Source of the DNA: Streptosporangium sp. NBC_01495
GTDB taxonomy: Bacteria > Actinomycetota > Actinomycetes > Streptosporangiales > Streptosporangiaceae
Assembly (NCBI RefSeq): GCF_036250735.1
Contig: NZ_CP109430.1
Coordinates: forward strand, 6,510,001 to 6,574,000
Direction of reading: 5' to 3'
DNA: 64,000 bases
Part shown: positions 42,996 through 51,835 of the stretch, piece after piece
How the letters are laid out: every line of letters starts with the position of its first letter
Position numbering within the stretch: the first letter of the stretch is position 1
Made by a program: the position numbers and the translations under genes
Notes under the pieces: model-generated
The model's database searches: none
Seen by the model: the letters and a program-made list of their open reading frames with translations, nothing else
What the model was told of the DNA's origin: nothing

Positions 42996-44548
42996 CGGTG
43001 ACCCGCACCGCCCCGGGGAACGCCTCCCCGGCCCGGCGGCGGACCGCCCTCGGCGTCGGCGGCACCGCGGTGCTGCTGGCCGCCCTGGACGCGTACGTCG
43101 TGGTGACCGTCCTCGTCGACATCGCCAGGGACGTCGACGTTCCCCTCAACCATTTGGAGCGGGCCACCCCGATCGTCACCGGTTTCCTGCTCGGCTACAT
43201 CGCGGCCATGCCGCTGCTGGGCCAGCTCTCCGACCGGTACGGCAGGCGCCCGCTCATCCACCTGTGCCTGGCGGGCTTCGCCGTGGGCTCGGTCGTCACC
43301 GCGCTGGGCGAGACCGTGCCCTGGCTGGTCGCGGGCCGGACCCTGCAGGGGGTGGCGGGCGGTGCGCTGCTGCCCATCACCATGGCCCTGATCGGGGACC
43401 TGTGGGACGAGGACGAGCGCCCGGTGGCGCTCGGCGCGGTGGGGTCGGCCCAGGAGCTCGGCAGCGTGCTGGGCCCCCTGTACGGCGCGGCCCTCGCCGC
43501 CCTGATCCCGGCCGGCCTCCAGGTCGGCGGCGTGCAGCTCGGCGGCTGGCGGTCGATCTTCTGGCTGAACATCCCGCTGGTGGCCCTGGCCGCGGTCGCC
43601 GTGCAGCGGTCGGTGCCGGCGCCCGCCCGCGACCGGGCCCGCGGGACGGGAAGGCGCGTCGACGTGGTCGGCGGGCTGCTGCTCGCGCTCGCGCTCGGCC
43701 TGCTCGTCGCCGGCCTCTACAACCCCGACCCGGGCAGATCGGTCCTCCCTCCGTGGGGCATGCCCATGATCGTCGCCGGGGTCGTGTCCGGCGCCGCGTT
43801 CGTCGGGTGGGAGTGGCGCTCCAGGACCCGGCTGATCGACATGACGGGGGTGTCGCGCGGCCCGTTCCTCGCCACGCTCGGGGTGAGCTTCCTGACCGGC
43901 GCCGCGCTGCTGGTCACCCTGGTCGACGTGCAGCTGTCGGCGCAGACGCTGCTGGGCCTGAACAGCCTGGACGGCGCCCTGGTGCTGTCGCGTTTCCTCG
44001 TCGCGCTCTCGGTGGCCGCGCTGGTGGGCGGTCTCATGGCCCGCCGCTACGGCGAGCGCGCGGTTACGGTGATCGGGCTCGCGGTGGCCACGGCCGGGTA
44101 CGCACGCATCGGCCAGTGGCCCCTGGATCTGGCCTCGGCCGGATACCGCATGGACGCCGACCTGGTCGTCGCCGGCCTGGGCCTCGGCCTGGTGATCGCC
44201 CCGGTCTCCTCCGCGGTGCTGCGGGCCGTACCCGCCGCCCAGCACGGGGTCGCCTCGGCCGCGGTGGTCGTGGCCCGGATGATGGGCATGCTGCTCGGCG
44301 TCGCCGGGCTGTCGGCGTGGGGCTTCCACCGCTTCCAGTCGCTCACCGCCGACCTGGACACCCCGCTGCCCTTCGGCGTGGACCCCGTCGTCTACGCCGG
44401 GCGGCTCGCCGAGTACGAGAGCGCGGTGAAGGCGGCACTGCACACCGAGTACAGCGAGATCTTCCTGATCACGGCCGTCCTGTGCGGGGTGGGGGTGCTG
44501 GTCGCGCTGCTGCTGCCGCGCGGGTCAGGGCGGGTGGACGGGGCCTGA
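42992..44548 (+). CDS. MFS transporter (P55-like, DHA2 family)
   Basis: A 518-residue MFS protein with about 14 helices. Motif A reads GQLSDRYGRRPLIH, motif C is in the region GSAQELGSVLGPLYGAALAA, and the first helix has LAALDAYVVVTVLVDIA, the D-A-Y-V-V form seen in P55. The coupled LprG-like lipoprotein makes lipid export a better guess than drug efflux, though P55 also gives drug tolerance. The GTG start overlaps the lipoprotein stop. Confidence 0.87.
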   Translation: MTVTRTAPGNASPARRRTALGVGGTAVLLAALDAYVVVTVLVDIARDVDVPLNHLERATPIVTGFLLGYIAAMPLLGQLSDRYGRRPLIHLCLAGFAVGSVVTALGETVPWLVAGRTLQGVAGGALLPITMALIGDLWDEDERPVALGAVGSAQELGSVLGPLYGAALAALIPAGLQVGGVQLGGWRSIFWLNIPLVALAAVAVQRSVPAPARDRARGTGRRVDVVGGLLLALALGLLVAGLYNPDPGRSVLPPWGMPMIVAGVVSGAAFVGWEWRSRTRLIDMTGVSRGPFLATLGVSFLTGAALLVTLVDVQLSAQTLLGLNSLDGALVLSRFLVALSVAALVGGLMARRYGERAVTVIGLAVATAGYARIGQWPLDLASAGYRMDADLVVAGLGLGLVIAPVSSAVLRAVPAAQHGVASAAVVVARMMGMLLGVAGLSAWGFHRFQSLTADLDTPLPFGVDPVVYAGRLAEYESAVKAALHTEYSEIFLITAVLCGVGVLVALLLPRGSGRVDGA

Positions 44549-44571
44549 CGGTTTTGGCATCCCACGAGTGA

Positions 44572-45468
44572 TCAGACGTAGGGACTGGTGGCGATCTCGC
44601 TCATCAGCCATGCGGTGAACAGCTTCAGCCGTCGTCCGACCGGACGGTCCTTCGGTCTGATCAGGTAGTACGCGCTGCCTGGATCGATCTCGACGTCGAA
44701 CGGCCGGACGAGCTGGCCGGCCCTCAGGTCCTCATGAAGCAGGTCCGAGAAGAAGAGGGCGGCACCGTGGCCGTCGAGGGCGAGCTGCCGCAAAGTGTGT
44801 GAGTCGTCCACCTGGTCGGCTCTGGGCGGTTCGGGGAGTTCGACGCCGGCGGCGCCGAACCAGCTGGTCAGATGGTCGATGTCGAACTCGAACATGAGCT
44901 TGTGGTCAAGCAGGTCGCGCGGCGAGGGATCGGGTGGCAGCCGCTTCAGGTATTCGGGAGCGCACACGATCGTCAGCCTTCCGTGCAGCACCAGGGTGCT
45001 TTCCGCGTTGGGCCAGTTGCCCGGACACCAGTTGATCCCCGCGTCCAGGTTGTCGGTGAGAAAGTCGGCGGGCTGGTAGGCGTGGTGGAGCCGCAGGTCG
45101 ATGTCCGGGTGGTGGGACCAGAACCTGCCAAGCCGTGGCGTCAGCCACCTCGCCGAGAAGTATGGGGCGACGCTGACGGTAAGAGTCTCCTTCTGGTCGG
45201 TTCGCTTCAGTTCGCTCACCGCGCGGCTGAGGATCTGAAGCGCCTGTGAGCACTCCGGGAGGAGCTTCTTGCCGCTCTTGGTGAGTTCGATGCGCCGGTG
45301 CAGGCGCGTGACGAGCGGAACCCCAAGCTCCTCTTCGAGGTGGCGGACGTGATGGCTGAGGGCCGCCGGCGTCACGTACAGCTCCTCGGCGGCTTTAGTG
45401 AAGCTAAGGTGCCGGCCGACCGCTTCGAAAGCTCGGAGCTTTGTCAAAGTGCCTGAGTCTACCTCCAT
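44572..45468 (-). CDS. GcvA-like LysR-family regulator
   Basis: A 298-residue LysR protein of the GcvA subgroup: LRAFEAVGRHLSFTKAAEEL and VTPAALSHHVRHLEEELGVP form the helix-turn-helix; LTVSVAPYFSARWLTPRLGRF begins the effector domain. The ATG at 45468 lies 14 bp after the stop of the LivG-LivF chimera on the same strand, so it is probably the last gene of the operon that starts at the cyclodeaminase-family gene (50.4 kb). A CTAAT-type palindrome in front of that operon fits GcvA-family binding. Confidence 0.9.
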   Translation of the reverse strand: MEVDSGTLTKLRAFEAVGRHLSFTKAAEELYVTPAALSHHVRHLEEELGVPLVTRLHRRIELTKSGKKLLPECSQALQILSRAVSELKRTDQKETLTVSVAPYFSARWLTPRLGRFWSHHPDIDLRLHHAYQPADFLTDNLDAGINWCPGNWPNAESTLVLHGRLTIVCAPEYLKRLPPDPSPRDLLDHKLMFEFDIDHLTSWFGAAGVELPEPPRADQVDDSHTLRQLALDGHGAALFFSDLLHEDLRAGQLVRPFDVEIDPGSAYYLIRPKDRPVGRRLKLFTAWLMSEIATSPYV

Positions 45469-45482
45469 AGCTGGAAGTTACA

Positions 45483-46067
45483 TTAGTTCTTCTCATGTGT
45501 CATGCCGCCCAGGTAGGCTTCGGCCACTCTGGGGTCCTTGCGCAGCACGGCGGCGGGGCCGTCCAGGACGCACGCACCGTTCTCGATGACGTACCCACGA
45601 TGGGCGATCTTGAGGGCGGCGGTGGCGTTCTGCTCGACGAGCAGGACGGAGGTGCCCTCGGCGTTGATCTGGGCGATGAGTTTCATGACCTGGACGACGA
45701 TGAGCGGGGCCAGGCCCATGGACGGTTCGTCGAGCAGCAGCAGCCGGGGTCCGGTGATGAGGGCTCGGCCGATGGTGAGCATCTGCTGCTCGCCGCCGAA
45801 CAGCCGCAGGTTCTGGAAGGTCCGCGCGACGCCCAACCCCGCGATCGCCGAGGGCCGCAACCCCGCCAAATCCCTGCCACGCAAGGTGATCCGGCCCGAG
45901 GTCGGCCGGTAGAAGCCGGTGACGCAGTTGAAGGCCGACGTCTTGCCCGCCCCGTTGGGCCCGATCACCGAGACGATCTCCGCCTCGTCCACCGAGAACG
46001 ACAGGCCGTCGATGGCCACCAGCCCGCCGAAGACCAGACGCAGATCGGTGACGTGTAGCAGACTCAT
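45483..46067 (-). CDS. LivG-LivF chimeric ABC ATPase made by an internal deletion
   Basis: An open frame of 194 residues. Residues 1-78 are LivG (Walker A GPNGAGKTSAFNCVTGFY, Q-loop RTFQNLRLF). From GGEQQMLTIGRALITGP to the end the sequence is LivF (Walker B LLLLDEPSMGLAP, then LLVEQNATAALKIA). The rest of LivG and the N-terminal half of LivF are missing. The fusion is at a GG pair (ggc ggc) shared by both parents, and the signature serine is lost (LFGGEQQ in place of LSGGEQQ). The helical subdomain is absent, so ATPase function is doubtful. The ATG overlaps the stop of the livM remnant (ATGA). Confidence 0.85.
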   Translation of the reverse strand: MSLLHVTDLRLVFGGLVAIDGLSFSVDEAEIVSVIGPNGAGKTSAFNCVTGFYRPTSGRITLRGRDLAGLRPSAIAGLGVARTFQNLRLFGGEQQMLTIGRALITGPRLLLLDEPSMGLAPLIVVQVMKLIAQINAEGTSVLLVEQNATAALKIAHRGYVIENGACVLDGPAAVLRKDPRVAEAYLGGMTHEKN

Positions 46068-46284
46068 CGCAGCGCCTCCTGGGAACGGGCCGGCCAGATC
46101 CCCTGCGGCCACAGCAGCATGAAGGCGATGAGAAGTACGCCGAACAGGAAGAACCGGTAGTCGGCGAGGTCACGCAGGACCTCCGGCAGGATGCTGATCA
46201 CCACGGCGCCGACCACGACGCCGGGCACCGAGCCCATCCCGCCCAGCACCACGGCCATCAACACCAGCGCCGATTGCAGGATCG
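46064..46284 (-). pseudogene. livM: C-terminal remnant of LivM permease
   Basis: About 73 codons: SILQSALVLMAVVLGGMGSV, then GAVVISILPEVLRDL and FMLLWPQGIWPARS, the conserved end of LivM. The first three quarters of the gene are gone. The remnant starts where the livH remnant stops, in another frame, near 46281-46286. Confidence 0.85.
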
Positions 46285-46847
46285 ATACCCATCAACGCGC
46301 TGGTACGCGGGTCCAACGCGATGGCCCGCATCGCCCGGCCCTCACGGGTGCGGGTGACCAGCAGGTTCAACCCGGCCATCAACGCCACCGCCACCCCGAC
46401 CAGCACCAACTGCTGCACGGTGAACCTGGCCCCGAACACCTCCATCGAGGTGCCGCCCAGCCGCACCGGATACACCCGCGGGTCGGCCCCGGCCACCGCG
46501 CGCATCCCGTACTCCAACGCGAACGACGCCCCGACCGCGGTGATCAGCAGAGACAACCGCGGCGCCCGACGCAACGGCCGGTAGGCGATCCGCTCCAACG
46601 CCACCCCGGCCAGGCCGGTGACCACCATCGTCACCACCAGCACCGCCAGCAGCAGCGGCAGAGCCATCGAGGAGGACACACCACCCACCGCGCCGAGAAT
46701 GGCGAAACCGGCGAACGCCCCCAGCATGTACAGATCACCATGGGCGAAGTTGAGCAGCTTGATGATCCCGTACACCATGCTGTACCCCAACGCCACCAGC
46801 GCGTAGAACGAGCCGACGAACAACCCGTTCCAAACCAGCTGCGTCAC
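46282..46847 (-). pseudogene. livH: LivH permease, truncated by fusion to livM
   Basis: The GTG at 46847 overlaps the livK stop. The frame gives normal LivH from QLVWNGLFVGSFYALVALGY and IIKLLNFAHGDLYMLGAF to the coupling loop REGRAMRAIALDPRTSALMG. It then breaks at ATCGAT and reads out of frame into livM sequence, so the last two or three membrane helices are lost. Confidence 0.85.
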
Positions 46848-47765
46848 TTGAGCGCGTCCTGCAGGGCGAACACACCGTTCTTGACCACCAGGATCTGGAA
46901 CCCTCCGCCGGTCAACGTGTGCTCGGGGGTGAACCTCAGCGGCCCGGAGAACATCGGGAAACCGTCGATCGCCTCCAGCGCGCCGATCACCTTGGCGCCG
47001 TCGGTGCCGCCCGCCTTCGTCACCGCCTCGGCGGCGAGCCGCACCGCGTCGTAGGCCTGGTTGGAGTACGGGCCCGGCTCGGCGTTGAACTTCTTCCTGT
47101 ACGCCTCTACCCAGCCCTCGGCACCCCGGAGGGTGTCGGGCGTCTGGGTCATCGTGGCGTAGAGGCCCTCGGCGGCCTCGTCTCCGGCGATCTCGACCAG
47201 CTTGGGGGAGACCGAGCCGTCGCCGACCATGATCGAGCCCTTGTATCCGGCCTGCCGGAGCTGGCGGACGATCAGGCCGCCCTCCTGGAAGTAGCCGGTC
47301 CAGTAGACGAAGTCGGGCTTCTTGGCCAGCACGTTGGTGATGTTGGCGCTGTAGTCGCTCTCCTTCGGGGTGACCGCCTCGACGATGACGGCCGACGAGC
47401 CGAGGCTCGCCTGGGTACGCAGCGCGATGTCCTTGGAGTAAGTGGACTCCCTCGGTGACCAGCTTGTTCGCCGCCGCCGAGGCCGACTGCGCGTCACAGG
47501 CGTCGTCGGCGGTCCTCAACTCCAGCTTCCGGCTCAGCACCCCGCCCTTGGCGTTGATCTCGTCGATCGCCAGCTGCGCCGCGTTACTCATGTACGGACC
47601 GATCGAGGCCTCGCCGCCCGACTGCGGGATCAGCATGCCAAGAACGATCGGGCCTTCTTTCCCGCCACCGCCGGCTTCTCCACCGAGCAGGCCCTGACCA
47701 CATCCGGTGGCCAGGAGGCCGAGTGCGGCGACCGCCGCGAGGGACTTCAGAGGGATGGCACGCAT
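46844..47765 (-). pseudogene. Liv-type substrate-binding lipoprotein with internal deletion and frameshift
   Basis: The first frame (ATG 47765) gives a lipoprotein signal (LAAVAALGLLATGCGQ) and a binding domain to AAANKLVTEG. At about 47446-47452 it jumps to STYSKDIALRTQASLGSS in another frame, which continues to the normal end at 46844. About 70 residues that should lie between these segments are missing. The N-terminal part alone ends in unrelated sequence. It is not a working binding protein unless frame is restored. Confidence 0.87.
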
Positions 47766-47842
47766 GTGCGACCCCTCCCTTCTATGAGGTGTGACATGTC
47801 ATGACTGGAGGCTCTTCTCGTGCCGCGGGTCCCCTGTTTCCG

Positions 47843-49393
47843 TCAGCCGAACGAGATGCCCTGGGCCAGCGGCAACGCGGAGGAGTAGTTGATGGTGTTG
47901 GTCGCCCGCCGCATATAGCCTCGCCACGCGTCCGAGCCGGACTCCCTGCCGCCCCCCGTGCTCTTCTCGCCGCCGAACGCGCCCCCGATCTCGGCGCCGG
48001 AGGTGCCGATGTTCACGTTGACGATGCCGCAGTCGGAGCCGCTGCCGGCGATGAACCTCTCCGCCTCACGCTGGTCCAGGGTGAAGATCGAGGACGAGAG
48101 CCCCTGCGGTACGTCGTTGTGCAGCCGGACGGCCTTCTCGAAGGTGTCGTACGTCATGACGTACAGGAGCGCCGCGAAGGTCTCCTGCCGCACGATGCCG
48201 GTCTGGCCGGGCATGCGCACGATGGCCGGCCGGGCGTAGTAAGCCTGCGGGGCTCCCTCAAAGCACACCCTGGTGCCGCCCGCGACGATCTCGCCACCGT
48301 CGTTGACGGCGTGATCCAGCGCCTGCCGCATGGCGCCGAACGCGGCGCCGTCGATGAGCGGACCCACCAGGGTGGTCTCGGCGAACGGGTCGCCGACCAC
48401 AAGCCCTTCGTAGGCCTTGCTGAGCCGCCCTACCAGCTCGTCCGCCACCGACTCATGGACGATCACTCTTCGCATGGTGGTGCACCGCTGGCCCGCGGTC
48501 CCCGCCGCGGCGAACAGGATGCCACGCACCGCGAGGTCGAGGTCGGCCGACGGCGCCACCACCGCGGCGTTGTTGCCGCCGAGTTCGAGGAGCGAGCGTC
48601 CGAAACGCCGGGCGACCCGAGGGGCGATCGCGGCGCCCATGCGCTCGGAGCCGGTCGCACTGACCAGCGGCACCAAAGGGCTGTCCAGCAGTACTTCGGC
48701 CGCCGGAATGTCACAGACCACCAGCCGGTTGACGTCGGACGGCATCCCGCACTCGGTCGTGGCGCGCTCCATCAGCGCGGAACAGGCGAGTGCGGTCAGG
48801 ACTGTCGTCGGTGAGGGTTTCCACACGACCGTGTCGCCACAGACGAGCGCGATCGCGGCGTTCCACGCCCAGACAGCGGCCGGGAAGTTGAACGCGGAGA
48901 TGACCGCGACGACTCCCAGAGGATGCCAGGTCTCCATCAGCCGGTGTCCCGGTCGCTCCGAGGGCATGGTGCGCCCCTCCAGGGAGCGGGACAGCCCGAC
49001 GGCGAAGTCGCAGATGTCGATCATCTCCTGGACTTCGCCGAGCGCCTCAGAGCGGATCTTGCCGACCTCGATCATGATCAGTTCGGCCAGGTCGTTCCTG
49101 TGCCGGTCGACCAGCTCGCCGAACCGCTTCACCAGTCTCCCGCGCACCGGGGCGGGTACGGTTCGCCACTGGAGGAACGCGTCGTGGGCGGCGCGGACGG
49201 CGGCTTCGACGTCAGCGGCACCTACTGCGGGGATGTCGAACAGGTCGTCTCCGGTCACCGGCGTGCGTGCGGTGACGGCGCTCAGTGCCGAGGTGCCGAC
49301 GGCGACGCCGCACCGCCGCAGGCTCTCCCGAGCCATCTGGCGTAGTTCCTCGGTGGATAGCGGGTGAGCCGACGTCGGGGGGGATGTTGTCAC
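47843..49393 (-). CDS. ALDH7-type aminoadipate-semialdehyde dehydrogenase
   Basis: A 516-residue aldehyde dehydrogenase of the ALDH7/AmaB group, which oxidises 2-aminoadipate 6-semialdehyde (in equilibrium with piperideine-6-carboxylate) to 2-aminoadipate in lysine breakdown. FNFPAAVWAWNAAIALVCGD and KPSP mark cofactor binding, ELGGNNAAVV holds the general-base Glu, and AAGTAGQRCTTMRR the catalytic Cys. The C-terminal FGGEKSTGGGRESGSDAWRG and RATNTINYSSALPLAQGI are ALDH7-specific. The GTG at 49393 has GGAG upstream and lies 22 bp after the cyclodeaminase-family gene, so they are co-transcribed. Confidence 0.92.
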   Translation of the reverse strand: MTTSPPTSAHPLSTEELRQMARESLRRCGVAVGTSALSAVTARTPVTGDDLFDIPAVGAADVEAAVRAAHDAFLQWRTVPAPVRGRLVKRFGELVDRHRNDLAELIMIEVGKIRSEALGEVQEMIDICDFAVGLSRSLEGRTMPSERPGHRLMETWHPLGVVAVISAFNFPAAVWAWNAAIALVCGDTVVWKPSPTTVLTALACSALMERATTECGMPSDVNRLVVCDIPAAEVLLDSPLVPLVSATGSERMGAAIAPRVARRFGRSLLELGGNNAAVVAPSADLDLAVRGILFAAAGTAGQRCTTMRRVIVHESVADELVGRLSKAYEGLVVGDPFAETTLVGPLIDGAAFGAMRQALDHAVNDGGEIVAGGTRVCFEGAPQAYYARPAIVRMPGQTGIVRQETFAALLYVMTYDTFEKAVRLHNDVPQGLSSSIFTLDQREAERFIAGSGSDCGIVNVNIGTSGAEIGGAFGGEKSTGGGRESGSDAWRGYMRRATNTINYSSALPLAQGISFG

Positions 49394-49415
49394 GATGAAT
49401 CTCCGGTTCAGCTCG

Positions 49416-50411
49416 TTACCAGGCCATGGTTCCGCCGACCCCGTCGCGCAGCGCACGACGGTAGGCCAGGTTGGCCGCGACCATGTCCTCCATGCCGATT
49501 CCCATGGCTTTGTAGACGGTGATCTCGGTGTCGTCCCGTCTGCCCGCACGCTGGTCGACCGCGACCGCGCCGAGCGTCGTGGACTTGGTGGGATCCGCGG
49601 TGGACAGCTCCGCGCAACCGATGGGCACCGGTTCGAACGCGTCGAGGGACTCCACGAACAACCGGTGCCGCCGGGCCAGTTCCCTGGGCAGCTCGCCCTC
49701 CGGCGGGTAGTAGCCCACGGAAGAAACGTGCGTGCCCGCCTTCAGCCAGTCGGGGTCGATCACCGGTGCGGCCGCGTGTGTCGCCAGGCAGACGACGTCG
49801 GATTCGCGTACCGCCGCCTCCAGGTCCGCTGACGCGCGTGCCGTTTCGTCGCGCGAGGCCAGCCGCTCGGCGTCGTCGAAGTGGAGTGAGCAGATGTTGA
49901 TGCGATCGAACTGACGGATCAACGGCAGCAGTCGCAGGTGTTCGCGAGCCTGGACGCCCGCGCCGACGATCGTGGCGACCCGTGCGTCGGGCCGCGCGAG
50001 CAGCCGTGCGGACAACACCGCGGACGCCGCCGTGCGAATCCCGGTGATATACGTCCCGTCCATGACGCAGGTCGTCGCCCCGGTGAGCGGGTCGAACAAA
50101 TTAATCATGGCGAGATGATTGGGCAACCCGATGTCGAGGTTCCTGTCGAATACGTTCACCACCTTCACGCACATCTGCATGCCCGGCCGCCAAGCCGACA
50201 TGGCCAGCGAGAAGCCCTCGCCGGGGACCGTCAGTTCCGGTCTGAAAGGCGACTGCACCTCGCCCAGCTCAAGGCCGCGGAACCCGTCCTCCAGGCCGTC
50301 CAGCAGCTCCTGCAGGTCAAGGTTCTCCTCTACCTCCGCCTCGGTGAGGGTGAGGATCTCGCGAACCCCTTTGACGATCTCGAACGCGGCTTTACCCGCC
50401 GTCTCGGTCAT
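49416..50411 (-). CDS. Ornithine cyclodeaminase / mu-crystallin family protein
   Basis: A 331-residue NAD(P)-binding enzyme. VKVVNVFDRN and GTYITGIRTAASAVLSARLL form the substrate side, and ATIVGAGVQAREHLRLLPLI the Rossmann GxGxxA/G motif. Family members include ornithine and lysine cyclodeaminases, alanine dehydrogenase and ketimine reductase (mu-crystallin, which reduces piperideine-2-carboxylate). Next to ALDH7, an activity on a lysine-derived cyclic imine is attractive, but the sequence alone does not decide. First gene of the leftward operon; a CTAAT palindrome lies 87-103 bp upstream of its ATG. Confidence 0.87.
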   Translation of the reverse strand: MTETAGKAAFEIVKGVREILTLTEAEVEENLDLQELLDGLEDGFRGLELGEVQSPFRPELTVPGEGFSLAMSAWRPGMQMCVKVVNVFDRNLDIGLPNHLAMINLFDPLTGATTCVMDGTYITGIRTAASAVLSARLLARPDARVATIVGAGVQAREHLRLLPLIRQFDRINICSLHFDDAERLASRDETARASADLEAAVRESDVVCLATHAAAPVIDPDWLKAGTHVSSVGYYPPEGELPRELARRHRLFVESLDAFEPVPIGCAELSTADPTKSTTLGAVAVDQRAGRRDDTEITVYKAMGIGMEDMVAANLAYRRALRDGVGGTMAW

Positions 50412-50497
50412 GAAATCTCCCCGTGCTTACTCAGGATCCGGTGCGTTTGATTGTGCGAGACCGACCGGTATCGTTCAACCGAAAAATCCGCCGTTCA

Positions 50498-50514
50498 CAT
50501 TAGTGAAACTAATG
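50498..50514. promoter_or_regulatory. Perfect palindrome with CTAAT half-sites (GcvA-type operator candidate)
   Basis: CATTAGT-GAA-ACTAATG, a perfect 7-bp inverted repeat that also fits the LysR T-N11-A pattern. E. coli GcvA recognises CTAAT; the LysR gene at the end of this operon is GcvA-like. It lies between the GDH-family gene and the OCD-family gene, in an A/T-rich stretch, and is the best candidate for control of the OCD-ALDH7-liv-lysR operon. Confidence 0.6.
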
Positions 50515-50608
50515 CGATCGATCTGTCGAGAAGGGACGACCCTCAAGATCACTTGAATACCACTAAAGATCTTTTGGATGGTCCGGAGCGGGACGTCCGC
50601 CGTCATGA

Positions 50609-51760
50609 TCACTGCCCCAGTGGGACGCGTCCCTTGAGCCGCATGGCGGCGCGGACGCGTTCCTGGGCGATCAGGAGCGCCGCCTCGTGGGGGCGTATGT
50701 CCCGCCTACGGGCCTCCGACAGCACCGCTTCGGTGTTGCCGCGCAGCTTCGCCGAGATGAGGGAAAAGATCTGTGCCGGATCGGGCCGGAAGGGAGAGTA
50801 GCGGGCGTCCATGGCGAAGCCCGCGGCTATCACACCGCCGGCGTTGGCGATGAAGTCGGGGACCAGGATGACGCCACGTTCGGCCAGGATCCGCTGGGCG
50901 TCGGGGGACGTGGGGAGGTTGGCGCCTTCGACGACGATCCGGGCCCGCAGGCGGGTCGCGATGTCGGTGTCGATGACGTCCTGCAGGGCGGCGGGGACAA
51001 GGACGTCGCAGGGCACGAGGAGTTCGGTGCCCGGGGCGGACACGGGAACGGAACCGTACTCGTTGACCAGGGCGTCTCCGTGGATCTCGCGAAGCTTCAG
51101 AAGTCGCTCGACATCCAGGCCCGCCGGGTCGTGGATGGCGCCGTGCGCGCTGGAGACGGCGACGACGGTCGCACCGAGTTCGGCCAGACGCCGGGCGGCG
51201 GCGCGGCCGACGGCGCCGAAGCCCTGGATGGCGACCCGGGCGGCGGTCAGGGACAGCCCGCCGGCCTCGGCCGCGGCGTCCGCGGCCTCCGCGACCCCGT
51301 ACCCGGTGACACCCAACACGTCGTAGGGAACGCCGCCGAGCTCGTGGGGCGTACCGACGGCGGCGCCCCGGTCCCCCAGTTCGTCCTGAACGATCGCCGC
51401 GTCGTTCTCGGTCAGGCCCATGTCCAGGCCGAGCACGTACTCGCGGGGGACCTCGTTGGACAGGGCACGGACGAAGGCGCGAAGGACGCCCTCCTTGTCG
51501 GGTGAGGCCGGATCGGCGACGATGCCCGCTTTGGCGCCGCCGTGGAACATGTCGATGCCCGCCCACTTCCAGGTCATGACACGGGCGAGGCGGGCGACCT
51601 CGGCAACGGTGACGTGGGGGCTCATCCGGGTTCCGCCCTTGCCGGTACCTCGGGCGGTGTTGTCGATGACCAGCACGCCCTTCATCCCGCTACGGCGGTG
51701 TGAGACGACCACGACTTTCTCGGGTCCCCATTCGTCGATCATCGCGAGCGTGTCCGTCAC
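50609..51760 (-). CDS. Glu/Leu/Phe/Val-type amino acid dehydrogenase
   Basis: A 383-residue NAD(P)-dependent oxidative deaminase. ARGTGKGGTRM and FHGGAKAGI carry the substrate and catalytic lysines (the usual G-A/G-K-G-G-I has Ala in place of the first Gly). AIQGFGAVGRAAARRL is the Rossmann motif and ANAGGVIAAGF the C-terminal hinge. In this locus the substrate could be 2-aminoadipate (giving 2-oxoadipate) or lysine; neither is proven. The GTG at 51760 has AAGGAG upstream. A 15-bp tandem duplication (51772-51801) lies in the short gap to the FAD-enzyme gene. Confidence 0.88.
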   Translation of the reverse strand: MTDTLAMIDEWGPEKVVVVSHRRSGMKGVLVIDNTARGTGKGGTRMSPHVTVAEVARLARVMTWKWAGIDMFHGGAKAGIVADPASPDKEGVLRAFVRALSNEVPREYVLGLDMGLTENDAAIVQDELGDRGAAVGTPHELGGVPYDVLGVTGYGVAEAADAAAEAGGLSLTAARVAIQGFGAVGRAAARRLAELGATVVAVSSAHGAIHDPAGLDVERLLKLREIHGDALVNEYGSVPVSAPGTELLVPCDVLVPAALQDVIDTDIATRLRARIVVEGANLPTSPDAQRILAERGVILVPDFIANAGGVIAAGFAMDARYSPFRPDPAQIFSLISAKLRGNTEAVLSEARRRDIRPHEAALLIAQERVRAAMRLKGRVPLGQ

Positions 51761-51835
51761 GGCTGATTCTCCTTCTGGCTGTCCTGCTTCTGGCTGTCCT
51801 GCGAAGCAGGCTGGGGGCTGATGAACGCCCGCGTG

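Noticed and set aside
45397..45413. A second copy of the CATTAGT-type palindrome inside lysR (CTTTAGTGAAGCTAAG)
   Set aside because: It is the coding sequence of the conserved helix-turn-helix segment LSFTKAA; the resemblance is probably chance.
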